Source of the DNA: Straminergon stramineum
Lineage: Eukaryota > Streptophyta > Bryopsida > Hypnales > Calliergonaceae
Length of the DNA stretch: 64,000 bases
Assembly (NCBI GenBank): GCA_963920665.1
Contig: OY987263.1
Location: forward strand, 39,467,218 to 39,531,217
Direction: 5' to 3'
The position numbers and the translations under genes are program-made. How positions within the stretch are numbered: the stretch's first letter is position 1; the number at the start of each line of letters is the position of its first letter. Of this stretch, positions 49,246-62,883 are shown in pieces. Below the pieces are notes generated by a model, which was not told where the DNA came from, searched no databases, and saw nothing but the letters and a program-made list of their open reading frames with translations.

Positions 49246-52200
49246 CTACATAGCTTCCTCTGGTGTCTCTAACACTCGTACAAATGATTGTGTCATGTCT
49301 TTTGCTTCTCCTTCACTTATTGCTTCCGTACCTTTGAGTAAGTTGGGTCCATCGATCGGAGAAATCGAGGGCACAGAGACATCTTGCAACGCACTATCCA
49401 CCATGACATTTGCAACCGGCATTGACACTCCTTCAGATAAAGCTGGAGATGAGGTGTGTCCTTCTAAGATGGACGACACAAGGTAGTACTTGTATCGCCC
49501 TTCGTCACTGGTACGAACATATCATACGTGCTCCCTATTATAAAAATATCCATCTTCATTCGGTGTCAAACTCATGGACTCCAACATGCTAAATGCCGAC
49601 AATGCCGACATGGGTTCCACTAATGTAGATGCTCCTTCAACTCCTCCTATGTCTGTTTCAACCTCCTCTTGTTCTACATTCTCCACATCATCAACGATTT
49701 TGGAAGGAACATAATTGGGGTCTTCATCGATGTCTAGCACCCCTACCTGCCCTCTTTGGACATCACTCATTGAATCAGTATCTGAGGAACCTAAACTTTG
49801 ACCACCACTTGGTAAATCGTCAGAGTGTCTCTGTTGAAAGTTACTATCTTCATTACTTGATGAAGATGCCCTTGAGTCAATTGCTTTCTCCTTTCCCTTC
49901 TGCTTCTCTCGTTGGGTCATTTGAAATCTCACTCCTTCATCTAATGAGTCACCTGATGAATGTACTATCCTCTGCACCCTACCCCGTGGCACGCCTGTAT
50001 TCATTTGAGAAGAACCATCATCAGAAGATTTCTCTCCTATGCTCAACTCTTGTGTAGTTCTACATTCAGCTGACATATCTACACTATTCAACATCACCAT
50101 CTTGTCCCCATATGCCAATTGCAACGTGTTGTATACAAATTGCGTTCGAGATGATGCACCCTCCATAATGATGATTTCATTGCCCACAAAATTAGTCTCT
50201 ACTATCTTTGGCACTGCCATCGTAATATCCAATGTTACCAGTCTCCAATTCTGTGGTAGATACATTTGTATCATTCTCTTCAACTCTGTAGGTGTCCGCT
50301 CCAATTTGTCCTCCGCTTGCGGCATCATCTCTGTGCTCTACAAGTCTCCAAACACCATTGCCAAGTCATCCATGATCCTAGGAAAGTTTTCAATTGGCCC
50401 ACACTCTTTAGGACATTGTATAATAATGGCTATATCACCCACTACTTGCACACCCCGTTGTTGTGTTTCACCATTACGAATATCATGCATATATAGAGAA
50501 GCGGTTTGTGGTTTGAACATCCACATACCCCACAACCATTGGCAACCCTCTGGCAACACTAGTCTAGTTCGCATTGCCTCATCAAAGTATACGCCTGGTG
50601 GAAACAAAAGCACCGCATTCCACCGAAATATGTATGACATCCATCTCTGTAGTTGCTCGAATACCTTGCTATAGTCTTCGCTCGACCACTCCTTATCTTC
50701 CCCTTTTGAACTTCCACACCTACAATCAAAAATCCATAAACATGGCTTTCCGAGTTCAATATAATCATCCTCAAAGAATCCACCCCTACACCTAATGCGA
50801 AGTGGTTCTTAACTCTCTCGGTGTTGCACTCCAGATAGCGCCACTTGCCAATCCCACCGAGCATTTGATATATCTTGTACATCGCGATCATACCCAGCAT
50901 AACCCTTGCGACCTGATCTTATATCATGAAAGTATTGTCTGACAAATGGTGGAATGAGATTCTCAAATCCTCGTAGTGCTAGAACTGTCCTTGTAGTAGG
51001 TGACAACCACAATATTTTTGTATCACTTTCCAAGGTTTTTCCCATCATTATAAACTGTCTTCCACGTGCGTCACCATATTTGCTCGCATCTATAGTAAAG
51101 AATTCATCCATGGATGAAGGATTCTCATCTCTTGCTTGCACCATCAAGAATCGAATTTGATTCCTCACTGCATCTTTCCGTTGTAGACGATCCACTACGT
51201 ATGCTATTGTACCTTTAGGTGGATTTGAAGAAGCAGCATTGTTGAAGTAGAATCGTTGTGGACCTCACTTTCCATTCACCACATCCTTTGCTGCCATTTG
51301 TTTGGCTAGACGTACATAACTTTCTTTTGAGACTCTAGTCAAAGGCCTCTACCAAGTCTTCTCCATCCTCTTGCGTTTTGGATTAGCATCCACAATAACA
51401 TCAAGATTGTGTTCCGTCGCCATCTTCTTCCACTTGTCCTCCAAATTCTTACTGAAAAATAACTTCCCTTCTTCATAATCCTTACACACTTGCAAGATTG
51501 CCTCATATGACTCCTCATCCTCATTCCAAGCATGCCTTGTGTAGTCAATCATTTTCTTTGACAATTCTCCAAGTGTCATTTGCTTCGGTAAGTCTTGGCT
51601 CCAATGCAATGCACTAGCAGCCATTGTCAATGCCTTTGCTCTACGTGCATCATCAAGCCGTGCAACTACACTAGGACTTCCACATGCTCTCCATATATCA
51701 CATAGCTTCATAAGGTTCTCGTGATACGTGGTAAAGAATGTCCGATCAAACTCCCTTGCATTTATTCTAACCAATGCTTCAATATAAAACTAAGGATTGT
51801 TATAAACCACAAACTTTGCTTTGCGTTTTGCAAAGCGTTCACGATATAACTCATCTAACATATTCCCTTCTTGGTTCTCTTGTTGTGCTCGTTTACAAGC
51901 AACAATAATGTGTTGCCCATCCACTGGCTCCCAAATTATGTTGTTTTGCAACCATGGGGTCCTCAACATACTACTTGAGAGAAATGGATCTGTTGGCCGG
52001 TGCTCTAGATATGCACGGTCAAATTCCCTAGCAGCACCTTCATTGTTGAAAGGAACCTCTACCATCTCTGTCTCCCTACTCTCATTTATCTACTCACGAC
52101 GATATGCAATCAGACGTAGAGTAATTGCACTAACTCCATCCGCCTCCAATCCCTTGAGATGATCATACATCTCATTCACTCACCATTCCATAAGGACCCT

Positions 52201-53604
52201 ATGGTTTGTATCTGCATTCACCACATTGCAAATATTATCAATTTTGGCATGGAAAAATGCATCCTGCCCCCATACATACCCTACCCTGTACTCAAGCTTT
52301 GTAGGAAAAAGCACTAGTGGTTTTGTGAAACTCTTTATGGATGCATTATTACCTCTTCGCTCAGCACCCCCCTCAGAAGAATCATCATCATCATCTGCAT
52401 CTTCACCATCATTGCCTTGTGTAGGTGGATTTTGCATAGCTACTCTCTGGCAATGTCTTTGTGTTGCAGAGTGAGTGTTGATGTTTCGATGCTTTCTTAA
52501 TCGAGCTCCCATAATGGGACGTGCATGTTGTTCTTGTGGGATTTCCTCAACCACTATTCCACGATGACGTGGTGTTAGAGTTCCACCTAATCTTGTAGCA
52601 GCACCTCGTTTGGCTATAGCAGCTCATGCTTTAGCATTCACCACTGCAGTTCTAACATTTGAACTATAATGTTGTGAAGGTCTTGACCCTGTTCTAACTG
52701 CAGTGATTGTTGTTGGAGATCCATCTATACCTCTCCTCCGAAGTTCATGGACAACCACATGTTCCTCTTCCATAGCTACTTCAACTGCCGTATGTTGTGA
52801 TTGCAACAATTCCTCTCCAACCACTAATTCCATTAACGGTTGCATAGTTGGTGCACTCCTTGGTACTAGTTCTTCTTCATGTCTCAATGTTTCATTCTCT
52901 ATCAATGGATCAACAGAAGCATCAGTTCCTGAAGACTGCGGATGTTGGCGATATGCCTTTTGTCCTCTGACAACACCCCCTTCATTTGAATGAACAACAC
53001 CTCCTACTTTGAGAGCAGCACACATTCAAATACGTTCATGCGGCGGAATCCAATTCACATTTAAAGGTGCTGCTAACAAGCGGTAAACTTCATCCACATC
53101 CTCAGGGCCCCTGGGGAAGGTCCGTTCTCGGATAATACTAGGGTCTGTCCTTGCTAAGTCCTCATGAGCTCGATGTTGCAAGATTCGATTGCGTGCTTGA
53201 AAAAATTCTTGGGGGGTAAATTCCTTGAATTTTTTAACTTGTGTCTCTCTTGGAATCTTCAATTCATCAGGCATGCTCTTCCAGAAAATATCCATAGCTC
53301 TCAATCTATGCATTGGAGAATCAATTGCAAGGAACTCTTGTGGAATTGGTGCCATCATGAGGATTTTCTTCAACTTGTATTTTGTAAGTGCTTCGACTGT
53401 AGTGCTCACAAACACAGTCAATCCAGCATCAATAGTGCCATGAACTCCCACTATGACTCCATATGAGGATCCCAAAGCCGACCAATGACGCCCCTCTTCA
53501 ATCGCAAACTGTGTGATCCACAAAGTAGGCTTCCCCATATCATCCAATGCAATCCACCATCCATGCTCTAGCTAGTCTGAGTGTACTTTTGGCAACATAA
53601 TGTG
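49246..53604 (-). pseudogene. Large frame of unknown family, eleven in-frame stops, no frameshift
   Basis: From an ATG at 53598-53596 (just after a TTTTTTTGTAG acceptor-like site) to TAG at 49246-49248, a single frame of 1,451 codons holds together, broken only by TAG 53572, TGA 53026, TGA 52624, TGA 52180, TAG 52090, TAG 51790, TAG 51349, TGA 51265, TAA 50809, TAG 50338 and TGA 49522 (lowest base of each given). Composition is protein-like throughout: a globular N-terminal part (HWSALGSSYGVIVGVHGTID), an acidic linker (GEDADDDDDSSEGG), a central globular part and a Ser/Asp/Glu-rich C-terminal tail. The central part has EPVDGQHIIVACKRA (DGQH codons 51921-51910), which recalls the DGQHR or ParB-like nuclease core, and later ILWLSPTTRTVLALRGFENL and RWNAVLLFPPGVYF. 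I do not recognise the family; it may belong to a mobile element. No transposon ends were found. Confidence 0.75.
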
Positions 53605-56440
53605 CTACAAAAAAATTACATGCAATTTATTAATTAAAAATTGTTAGACAACTATTGAAGCCATAAGAAACACTTCAACATTACACTTGTACATATGTAA
53701 TAGCAACACAAATACATCTCAAGCTAGCAATGGTACGTGAAAAAAAAAATGCCCAATGAGCTATATACCTATTTCTTCATGGAATCAAAGTATAGTGCTA
53801 ATTGTTATGATGTATATGAAATCCAACTAATTGACAAATTAAAATTAAAATTCCTACAATACAACTCAATAAAAATAACAATGTGAAGTTCAATTATATC
53901 TTAACATGAATGTAATGTGAAAAAAAGAAGTGAAAGAATTATAAAGAATTATTTTAAATGTCATGTACTAACTAGAATTCACAATATATGATTCATAAGC
54001 TATACTTACGAGTAGAACAAACAATTCATAATAATTGTACTAAAAACCATTTTTATATATGCATCTTCAATACAAATGTGCATTATAAAAGATTACATTA
54101 TAAATTATTGTTAGATCAAGTCACGGTCATTGATGCATCAAGAACTCCACTACAATTCACTAATGCTCTATGCATATGGACCTCATAAGTTAATATTTTT
54201 TTGTTTCATGGACAAAATTATCAACTTCCACTTGAACATATATCTCTACTATTTCAAAAAAAAGAGCCACACAATATGTGTTCTTACTACCTACACTTTA
54301 TTTTTACATAGTTCTCATTAGTCATCTTTATGGTTATAAATTTTGTGTCAATTTTTTTAAAACTATTACACATCTAGGCAAACTATTAGATTGGTGCTCT
54401 ATTGTACTATTTAATGAAACCTCTAAAGTATGAAGAGTCCCTTGGTTGGCCTTGTGAGGTTTGATGTAGTTCTTGTTTTCTCAACTTATGACATGATTTT
54501 TTGGTAACATGTTCCATTAGTTTCCTAGGAATATTATTTTCTTATCAACGCTTGGGGATTCACCTTATGCTAGTAGAAGCTAGAAATGGAGGTTGGAGAC
54601 GTGAAAAAAAATTGCTATACTCATATTAAAATCTTTCAAATGGAGTTTGTAATATTGGCATTTTTTTCCAATGAAAGTTTTGATTTTTTTTATAGGGACT
54701 AATGATAAGGAATTTATAGATAGTCTTTTTTTCAATGAATCAAACATCTTCTTCAAGAATTAACTTTGTGAACTCTCTTTTCACAATATTTCAAAAAAAC
54801 TAGTTTCTCATAGTCAATACAATTTTATGCCTAGAACAATTTCATTGTTGGGATTTGTGTGTTTTTATTCCATTGTCAAGCTACTAACAATTTAGTTTTT
54901 CCTTCTACCTCATACTTGATTGTACTTAATAATTTTTAAATCCTAGAGTGACTTATGCCAAAAAATCAACTTTTAAAAAATTATACATTAAGCAATCATA
55001 ATTCTAGATTTGAGTGTTTCTTCATAAAAAAAAAAAAAAGGAAAGTCTTCAATTGGTCCTCATTGCATTCTAACGTCTATATTCTACAACAATTAATTGA
55101 ATAAATTCAATTTAGTAATTCGTTCAAACATTTTTGAATGTGGATGTCTCTATGTCTTTACTTGAGTATTCATGTGAAGATGATTGTTGCTGAGTGACAC
55201 AAAAGCTCCCTTTACAAAGACAACTCATTTTGATCATTTCACTGAAGAATAAAAGTTTCATCCCACAATCTTTGTATGAAGTTCGTGAAATTCATATCAT
55301 GGTGAAATTGACGAGGATAAGGAAGACAAGTATATGGGGTTCAAATTTTTTATACAGTTCCAACATTGATACTAAGAAAATGTTTAGATGCCATTTTGTT
55401 CAGACTAATAGAAATGACTCAAAATTTAAGCACATATAGAACTAAATAAGAAAATCATCACAACCAAGTTTGCACTTTATATAAGAGCTATTAACATGAT
55501 TTTTTGGATACTAAATTCTAAATCCTCTATTACTTATGATTTCTTAAATGACAATATATTCAACCATGTTTGTCTGTGGCTATAGAGTCTTTGAGAATTC
55601 TAAGAATCTTAATAGTCTTTATTGAAAGAAAACTATGTATGGGCATACAATGGAAGAATCCATCATTCTTTTAGACTCAAAAACACTCTATCATTTTCTA
55701 ATCTATGAATCATAATAGAATCAAATTCATAATTTCATATCTTTGTATTGTAGAACTTCTTCATGTCCAGCTTCTACTAAATTATTGTATTCCATTTGAA
55801 AAGAACTACTTAAACAAAATTAGTCAAAGAATTTTTTTTACACTCAATAAAATAATGAAAATACAAAATACAAAATCATAGATAAAAAAAACTAAATACA
55901 ATTTTTTTACAAGCGACCATCCATTAATATTGGAGGTAAGGCAACAATGTTTACCTTAGATGAAGCACTTGCTTAAAGTCTTGTCATTGAGTGTAGATGT
56001 AGGATAATGAGCTTGAAGATCTAGTAGCAGCTACATTGTCAATTGCTAGTTGTTAAAATCAAAACTGAGAAGCACATCTATTTAAAATAAAGAGCATGTT
56101 CATGGACTGCTTGATGGAGTAATTTAACTCTATTTTATATTTAACATCATTAAATATAACTTATAGCACACTTAGTTTCGATGTTCCTATTCAAGGCAAC
56201 CAATTATACTAGAGTACGCAATGAAAAAAATACACAATGACTTCATAGAGCAATCTCACCGGTGAAATTTATCTACATCAATTATATGTTATTGCTATTC
56301 ACAATTGGGTTTATCTTTCCATCTAGTATCTAGTTCTACTTAACAATTTTGTAGAAAATAGAAATCAATTTCTTTTCTTGTGAATTTTTTTCAAATGAAT
56401 CTCAAATTTCAATTGAATTCTTCAACATGTGAGAGTGTAC

Positions 56441-57375
56441 TTTAACCCCTAAAGGACCAAGGTGCATTTTTTGGCAACATAGAAATTTTGGGCAAGTACA
56501 TGTGACTACAGATTTCCATGTTTTGGGCCAAAATTTTAATGGAAGGTGTAGACAAGGAATATCTTTGATATACACTAAATTATAGGACTTTTTGAAATAC
56601 GAGTCAAAAGTTATGGCCTAATATGTAGTTTGTTTCTCAACTTAGGCAGTCCGTGCAGATCTGCGAAAATCACCTTTTTCGGAAAAAAAATTGAAACTGC
56701 TTTTCTAGATTTCTATATACATAGAAAGATTTGAAAATTTTCATTTTGATCAACAAGTCAAAAGTTATGAGATATTTTAGTTTGTGGGCATTCCAAGTAT
56801 GGACTTTCTACTCTAAATAAACTTTGAAGTCCTTTATTTAACTCAATTTTCAACATCTTTGGAGAAAAATAAAACAATTGGATGTACATTGTTTATTACA
56901 ACATTACAACCATTGGGATTCACATTTTTCAATTCCATTAATTAATTGTTAACAATTTTGAATTTTGAATCATTCTCTACAACTTTCTATTTACTATTTT
57001 TTTCCTATATGTTGCACAATTCCAAATGATCTGAAAATTTTCAAGCATGTAGCTAACTTGCCTTGAAGAATGAATCTAAAGAAGCACCACCATTTTGGAC
57101 ATTTTTTCATACAAATGCGACCTTGTGAAGTGCAGCTGCCCGATTTTTCTTAGGTCCCCCTAAAAGATTTTTATCACTTCAAATGCGAATATCTTGCAAT
57201 CTACATGGTGGAAATTTCTTAAATTTTTTCCACATCTTCTCAATCTAGTGTAATACAAGATCCTGTAGTTACATATGTCCAAAAATGATATTTTTCAAAA
57301 TTTTGGTACTTGTATTAGAAATGGCAATTTCTCAGAGTTTTTGGTGATAACATAGTCAAGGAACTTTAGGTGTTA
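56441..57375 (+). repeat. TIR repeat family member B (about 935 bp)
   Basis: Starts TTTAACCCCTAAAGGACCAA and ends with GTCAAGGAACTTTAGGTGTTAAA, a diverged inverted copy of the start. The inner order matches the inverted copy at 21604-22571. The last 200 bp match the end of 62884-63815 (ATCTTGCAATCTACATGG against ATCTTGCAATCTATGTAG). There is no coding frame, so it is non-autonomous or decayed. Confidence 0.72.
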
Positions 57376-60300
57376 AAAAGTTTTTTTGCAAAATGTGTAG
57401 GTTATGAAGATTTCAATTCTTCAAATCTAATTATAAGAGGTTTAAGAGAAAATCTTTCCTTCATTGAAACACAAATGTATCTTGCAATGATGTTATTGTG
57501 TGGTGAAAGTTTATAAAATTCATCCCACACAATATCATAATTAATACTTCCATTTGGAAATAGTGTATCCATTTTATAAAGCAATAACAATGATAATGGA
57601 TACATTGTTTTCAAATAGAGGTAGTATTTATTAAATCCAATATACAATGGCAACATATGTTGGAAAAATTAATTTGCAAAAAAAATGGTGGTTTAATGAG
57701 CATTTTTAAACAAATAAGATGCCTTCAATTGGTCCTCTATGGGTTATGACACAAGATCTTACACTAATATCTACACATACTTCATTTCTCTAAGGAATCA
57801 ACATCTCATCCTATAGTCTTCATATGAAGATGGTGATCACTATGAAATTATAGAAGATTTAGAAAACAAATAGTTTGAATGTCATTTCGTTTCATTTAAT
57901 GCAAATGAGTGAAATGACTCAAAAACTAAGCAAATAAGGAAGTGACAAATGGAAAAATCATAATATAGTGTGCATTTATTTTGGCAACTTCTATCATAAT
58001 TTTTGGAGATATCCAATTTTCAAATTTCTAGTGCTTATGAATTTTGAATCCCTAAAGTTCCATTGTCCCCACGGGGAATGGAATGAATTTTGGATAGGCT
58101 TCTATGGTTCCATTATTCAACATTATTTCTTTAATTTTTTTGGAGGATAAATGAAAGCACATCAACTTTTTCTTTCAATCAATGCCCAGAAAAAAAATTA
58201 TGCCACATTATTAAGGTGGCTATCAAGCAATACAAAAAAAAAGGAAAACTTCCTACATTCAATTTTGTATGGGAAAACTCTACTCTTTATAAAAAGATTT
58301 CTTTCATTATATATGGGCTAATGATGGACAATCTTGTTTGTGGAGCAATCTAAAAATGTTCGTGTTAAATAACATACGGGATTCCTTTCTACATGAAATG
58401 TCCATAATTTTAAATATGTATATTGTTATATAAGGGTCAAGTTAGCTTGCTAGAACAATCTCATTGTTGATGTTATTGTCTTTCAACTCCATCTTAGAGC
58501 TATCAATGATTTAGTTATTCATTGACTTTTGGACCTACTTGTACTTAACAATTTTTGAAGAATGAAAATCAAGTGTGTTTTCTTTGAAATTTTCTTCCTT
58601 AACTATAAACTCAATTTTTCAACTTAAAAAAATCCAACTTGAGCATGTGTCATGCCAAAATTTTCAACTACAAATATTCAAAACTTCTAAATGTAGGCAA
58701 CCAAGTTGCCAAAATCTAGTATTCTTCATTTCAAAACCATATATCTTGCAATACATGACTTCATGTTCTTGAAAATTCTTCCACCCACTCTTATCCTAAT
58801 CTAGTAGAAGATGCTACATTTAAGTATGTGGAAGAACAATGTCAACTATTTTATGCATTTTCCAATAGAAATGATAGTTTTGAGTGGAATATGATGAAAG
58901 AAGACCTTGGGACTTTAGGATTTAAATGCATGAATCCAAATATGTTTCCTTTCAATTCAAGAGTTTGTCAGAGCATTAAGGCATCCACTGTTGAAATTAA
59001 TAATAGTATGGGCACACAATTTGAGAATTCCCTAAACTCTTGAATCCCATATCATTTACGTCTTTGTGAATCACAATGGAATCTAATTAAAAATTTCTAT
59101 AGAAAGCATTTGAGATTCATTCAAAGAATAAAAACACAAATCAAATGCTTAATAGCTAAATAGAGCATTTAAGGAAACTGACTATGTTTATAGGACAAGT
59201 AGGGCAACAATCATTACCTTAGATGAAGCACTTGATGAAGTCTTTGTTAGTGACTGTAGGTGTAAAACATTGAACCAAAGGATCTTGTGGTAGCTAATTT
59301 GTCACTTGTTGGCTGATGAAATTACAACTATGAAGACCACCTACAACAATTGAAGAATGTGGTCAAGGATTTCTCTCAATTTGTTTCATGATAGATACCA
59401 ATATAGAAGATCAGCATACTTGGTTCTAATAATCCTATAGAAGGTAGACAATGATACTAAATGCAAAGTGAAGAATAATGAACATATAAGTGACTTAAGT
59501 GCAACAATATTAGTGTAAATACAATGAACCTTCAATAAAATGGAAACAAGCTCTTATGAAACAAAACAATTCAAGATTGCCTTCAATAGGGCATGGGATT
59601 AATGTCTCAATAGCCTCCCGTGCTTTGAATGACCAAGGTAGAGTTCACGTGTAATACAACAAATCAATGGCAAAAGGAATAAGGAGGAAGAATAAGATAT
59701 TAAGCATTTACAAAACAACATTTTCAATTCAAATTTCAAATTGTAGCATTATCTTATAAATTTAAAATTTAAAATCCCTACATCCCTTGTTGATTAGAAA
59801 AACAAAAGAAAGCACTCGTTCATCTCCTCAAAATAATAAGGATACATTCCTACACTAAAGAGTTAAAAAATGATTTAATATTACATAACAACTTGAATAA
59901 ACGTCACATTGAATACAATTATTCTTGCAATGCCATTGAAGATACAAAACGTCCTCATCACATATTATTAGAATTGAGAAATTCTTTGTCGCACTAGAAA
60001 GTTTGAATTTTCATCCACTTGGATTTCATAGAAAAATGTGTGTTCTTGTATGATATGGTTGGGACCATGAGACTTTATTGTAGAGGACAATTATACTCTT
60101 CTTGAGGGGAGGTAATGTTTTGCAGAAATGATTAAGACTTGAAGAAGTCTCTTTACCAATCAAAGCCTACAATCTCTAAATTTCACAGTGCTACTCTCTC
60201 CTATCCATTTTTGAGGCATTTCCTACTATATTCTTTCACTACATTTGTTTGTGAGGTGCATTTGGACGTGCTTGGAAAAAGGGACCTATACTAATCAATT

Positions 60301-60729
60301 GACAGTCCACACTATAGAAATATCTACCTTTATTGTGCATCAATAGTTATTGAAGTGTCCGGGGGATGTATATCATGTTTCAAACATCTACAATTTTCTA
60401 CAATTAGTCCCTTTAATTTTTGGTCCCCTTAATACCCCTACTCAGTGTAGATTTCACAGAAGGCTGTCATTTTATTGTAGATTTTTCATTTCTATTTGAG
60501 TGATTTCTCAGAACTTCTTTGCAAATTAAACTGGAATCATATTCCTGTCCTGTTTGATAAAATTTATTGCATTTGACTTGCAGCCACAACAATGAATGAT
60601 GTACTCATCTTGAAGAGATGAAGTTGCTTTTGCCAAGTTATAAAAAACAGTAGGGTGCAAACAATTAAGAAAATAATCCAAAGGACAGACATATTAAGTG
60701 CCATACTCTAAAACTATCACAACAAAAGG

Positions 60730-61000
60730 AAAATTTTGTTTTCTTCAATGTACCAACAGTGTACATTTCGTGCAGTAGTCGATATTAGTGAACATTTTAC
60801 TTCAATTTCAAAAATTTGTAACTAATTCCCTGAAGGTCCAAAAAATATGAAATGACTTGTGGTAGATGCCAATTCAGTTTTTCTTCGTATGAAAATTTAC
60901 TGAAAATTGTTTCAAGGACTGCAACTTCCTCGAAAAGGCAATGAGCAATTAAATGATCACTTTAAGAATGAAGAGACTTCCTCATTCGGTAATGAAAACA
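60730..61000. repeat. Dispersed repeat E, copy 4
   Basis: Contains CCAAAAAATATGAAATGACTT, GATGCCAATTCAGTTTTTCTTC and a segment ending AAGAGACTTCCTC, in the same order as the 23.2-kb copy. It is preceded by ATGTACCAACAGTGTACAT. Confidence 0.5.
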
Positions 61001-61299
61001 ATATGAGGCCCAACTATTGACACAAGTTTCAGTAACTCTTGGTGACACATATTTCGGTATGTTCTTCGATTATAGACTTTGGTAACAAACAATATTTATC
61101 GATTAATCAAATTGTGATACAATTCAAAATAGAAAAATCCCTTACAAAAGTGCTCGACCTGTCAAGCAAATTTCCTAAGCCATATTCGATTGGAAGAAAA
61201 GAACGTTGAATTCAGAGAAGTAAGGTCAAAATAGACCAACTATAGAAGAACAACATTTAAGAATAATGCCTCCAAGTATTTCGGATCTTACAAAAGAAA

Positions 61300-62322
61300 G
61301 TCCTTTGATGAAAACCCATTCACATCAACATAGATTTGAATCTCGGTCACTGTTCACAATCTAGGCCACTGTTTACGATCCAACTCACATTTCGTGAATG
61401 CTATATGTTTCAGTGGATGAGTGACAAGCCCCGTCAACTCGTCCAACTGCCTACAAGTTTGACGATGTACCAGGCCAACAACCTTCTCTCCGAAACCTAG
61501 TTGTGATCGATCTTTCAAGCAAGATAAGTCTTAGAAGAAAACATGGGCTACTAGATATCGTTGATTCACGTCTTAATGAAGTTCGTCAAAAAGTAAGAAT
61601 ACAAGATGAACCCATGAAAAGATAGCTACACTGATTCTAAGGTTTTTATTTATAGATTTTGAGCAACTGGACACCACTTTCTCCTTTAGTTATAACCCGA
61701 ATACATGGCACTAAAATTTAAGTTCCCATAGTATGCACCCCTAGTGATAGTGTACGGTACAGAGACTTTGGTCCTTCTTTACTTCACTAGTGTTAATGAA
61801 AGCTGAAATTGCAAACATGGATAGATGGCAAAGGTAGAAATGCAAAGAATAAAATCAATGAGGTCTTAGAGAGAGTCAGCCAAGAGGGTAACCAAAAAAA
61901 AAGAAAAGCAAGTGCAAATGGACCTATAGGGTGAGATTCTGCAAGTTGAGCGCTGCGAAAAAGTTGATTGATGAGTGGGTGTGTCGATCATCAAGAGCAG
62001 AACAGATCGTCTTGAGGTGGAAAAAGAAATAACAAGCACGAACTGAGTGGAGTAAGCGGGTGAGAGGAGATCACAAGCATGACTAATCGGAAGGAGAGCG
62101 CAAAACAACTCTTGGGTGGTTGAAGCAGCGCAAGGAGTGGGACGGTTTCTACAATGACGGTGATTAAGGTAGATCCAACCTACTCTCAACCCACTCTTTC
62201 CTTAATGCACATGACGTGGTTGGTGGCAATTTATGCGGTGGGTGACGCCTGATGTGGTGGTTGAAGACCTAGGAATGGTATTTACGCTTTGAAAATTTCG
62301 CCCAAAGCAAAGCGAGTTCATT
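61300..62322. other. GC-richer spacer, no recognised gene
   Basis: Composition rises here. A 107-codon minus-strand frame at 61866-62189 begins with TTG rather than ATG and matches nothing I know. It may be an old genic or regulatory island. Confidence 0.3.
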
Positions 62323-62513
62323 CCACGTCACACCCTCCGTGCGCATGGAGGGTCCAGCCTAGATTGAATCGTCATTCGGGTTGCTTTAAGTTCTTGAGGA
62401 ATTTTACTTAAGCTTCAGTTCAAATAGTGGCCTTTGCATGATATGAGTAGCGATCCAATTTCAGTCCACGTCAGACCCTCGATGCGTGCGGAGGGTCCAG
62501 CTTGGATTGATTC
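62323..62513. repeat. Duplicated hairpin block, copies 143 bp apart
   Basis: Two copies (62323-62370 and 62466-62513) share CCACGTCA, an ACCCTC...GAGGGT inverted pair and GTCCAGCYTRGATTGA. In copy 1 the stem is ACCCTCC/GGAGGGT (62332-62338 with 62347-62353); in copy 2 it is ACCCTC/GAGGGT (62475-62480 with 62491-62496). The loop sequence differs between copies while the stem is kept. Confidence 0.8.
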
Positions 62514-62883
62514 AGAACTCGGGTTCTCCATTGAGTAGCATAGCCAATTTCCTGTCAGTCCAAAATTGATCCAGTTATGCACGTACTGAGTCCAATTTCT
62601 TCTTTAAATTTTATTGTACAGCAGAAATACCCAAAATAGTCAAAATGAAGAGTTAAATATACATTAAAGAAGACTTTTGTAGAAAAATTATGTGTACCTT
62701 GCAATAGTTTTATTTTAATTGTTTATTTTTTTGTTTGTTTGATACGGTGAAATCTATAGAATCGTGAGTCTCTTGGGCATGTTTTTGGTAACAAAGGAAA
62801 ACTCTCTCCTAGTACAGGAGCATGGACTTTGTTTTGTAGTGCTTCGACCTATGATATGAAAGTAATGGTTTGTTGAATTATTT

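Larger units (their letters stand above)
53605..61300. other. AT-rich intergenic region with dispersed repeats
   Basis: No recognised gene. Diverged repeat copies share an AAGCTACTAACAATTTAG / CTTAACAATTTTT pair of blocks at about 54830-54940, 56260-56360 (partial) and 58440-58570. Copies of another block (CATTTTGTT-CAGACTAATAGAAATGACTC-like) occur at about 55260-55440 and 57800-57940. The TIR element at 56441-57375 and repeat E copy 4 also lie here. A short frame at 58828-59043 is not recognised. Confidence 0.6.

Noticed and set aside
50039..50674. 211-codon plus-strand frame within the 49-53 kb locus
   Set aside because: The minus-strand frame is coherent across 4.35 kb and this one is not; it is a shadow.
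49246..53604. RNA editing or stop-codon reassignment to explain the in-frame stops
   Set aside because: C-to-U editing of this kind is known for plant organelle transcripts, not nuclear genes, and the intact OST3/6 and monooxygenase genes here need no recoding.
61866..62189. 107-codon minus-strand frame
   Set aside because: Begins with TTG, has no ATG near its start and no recognised domain.
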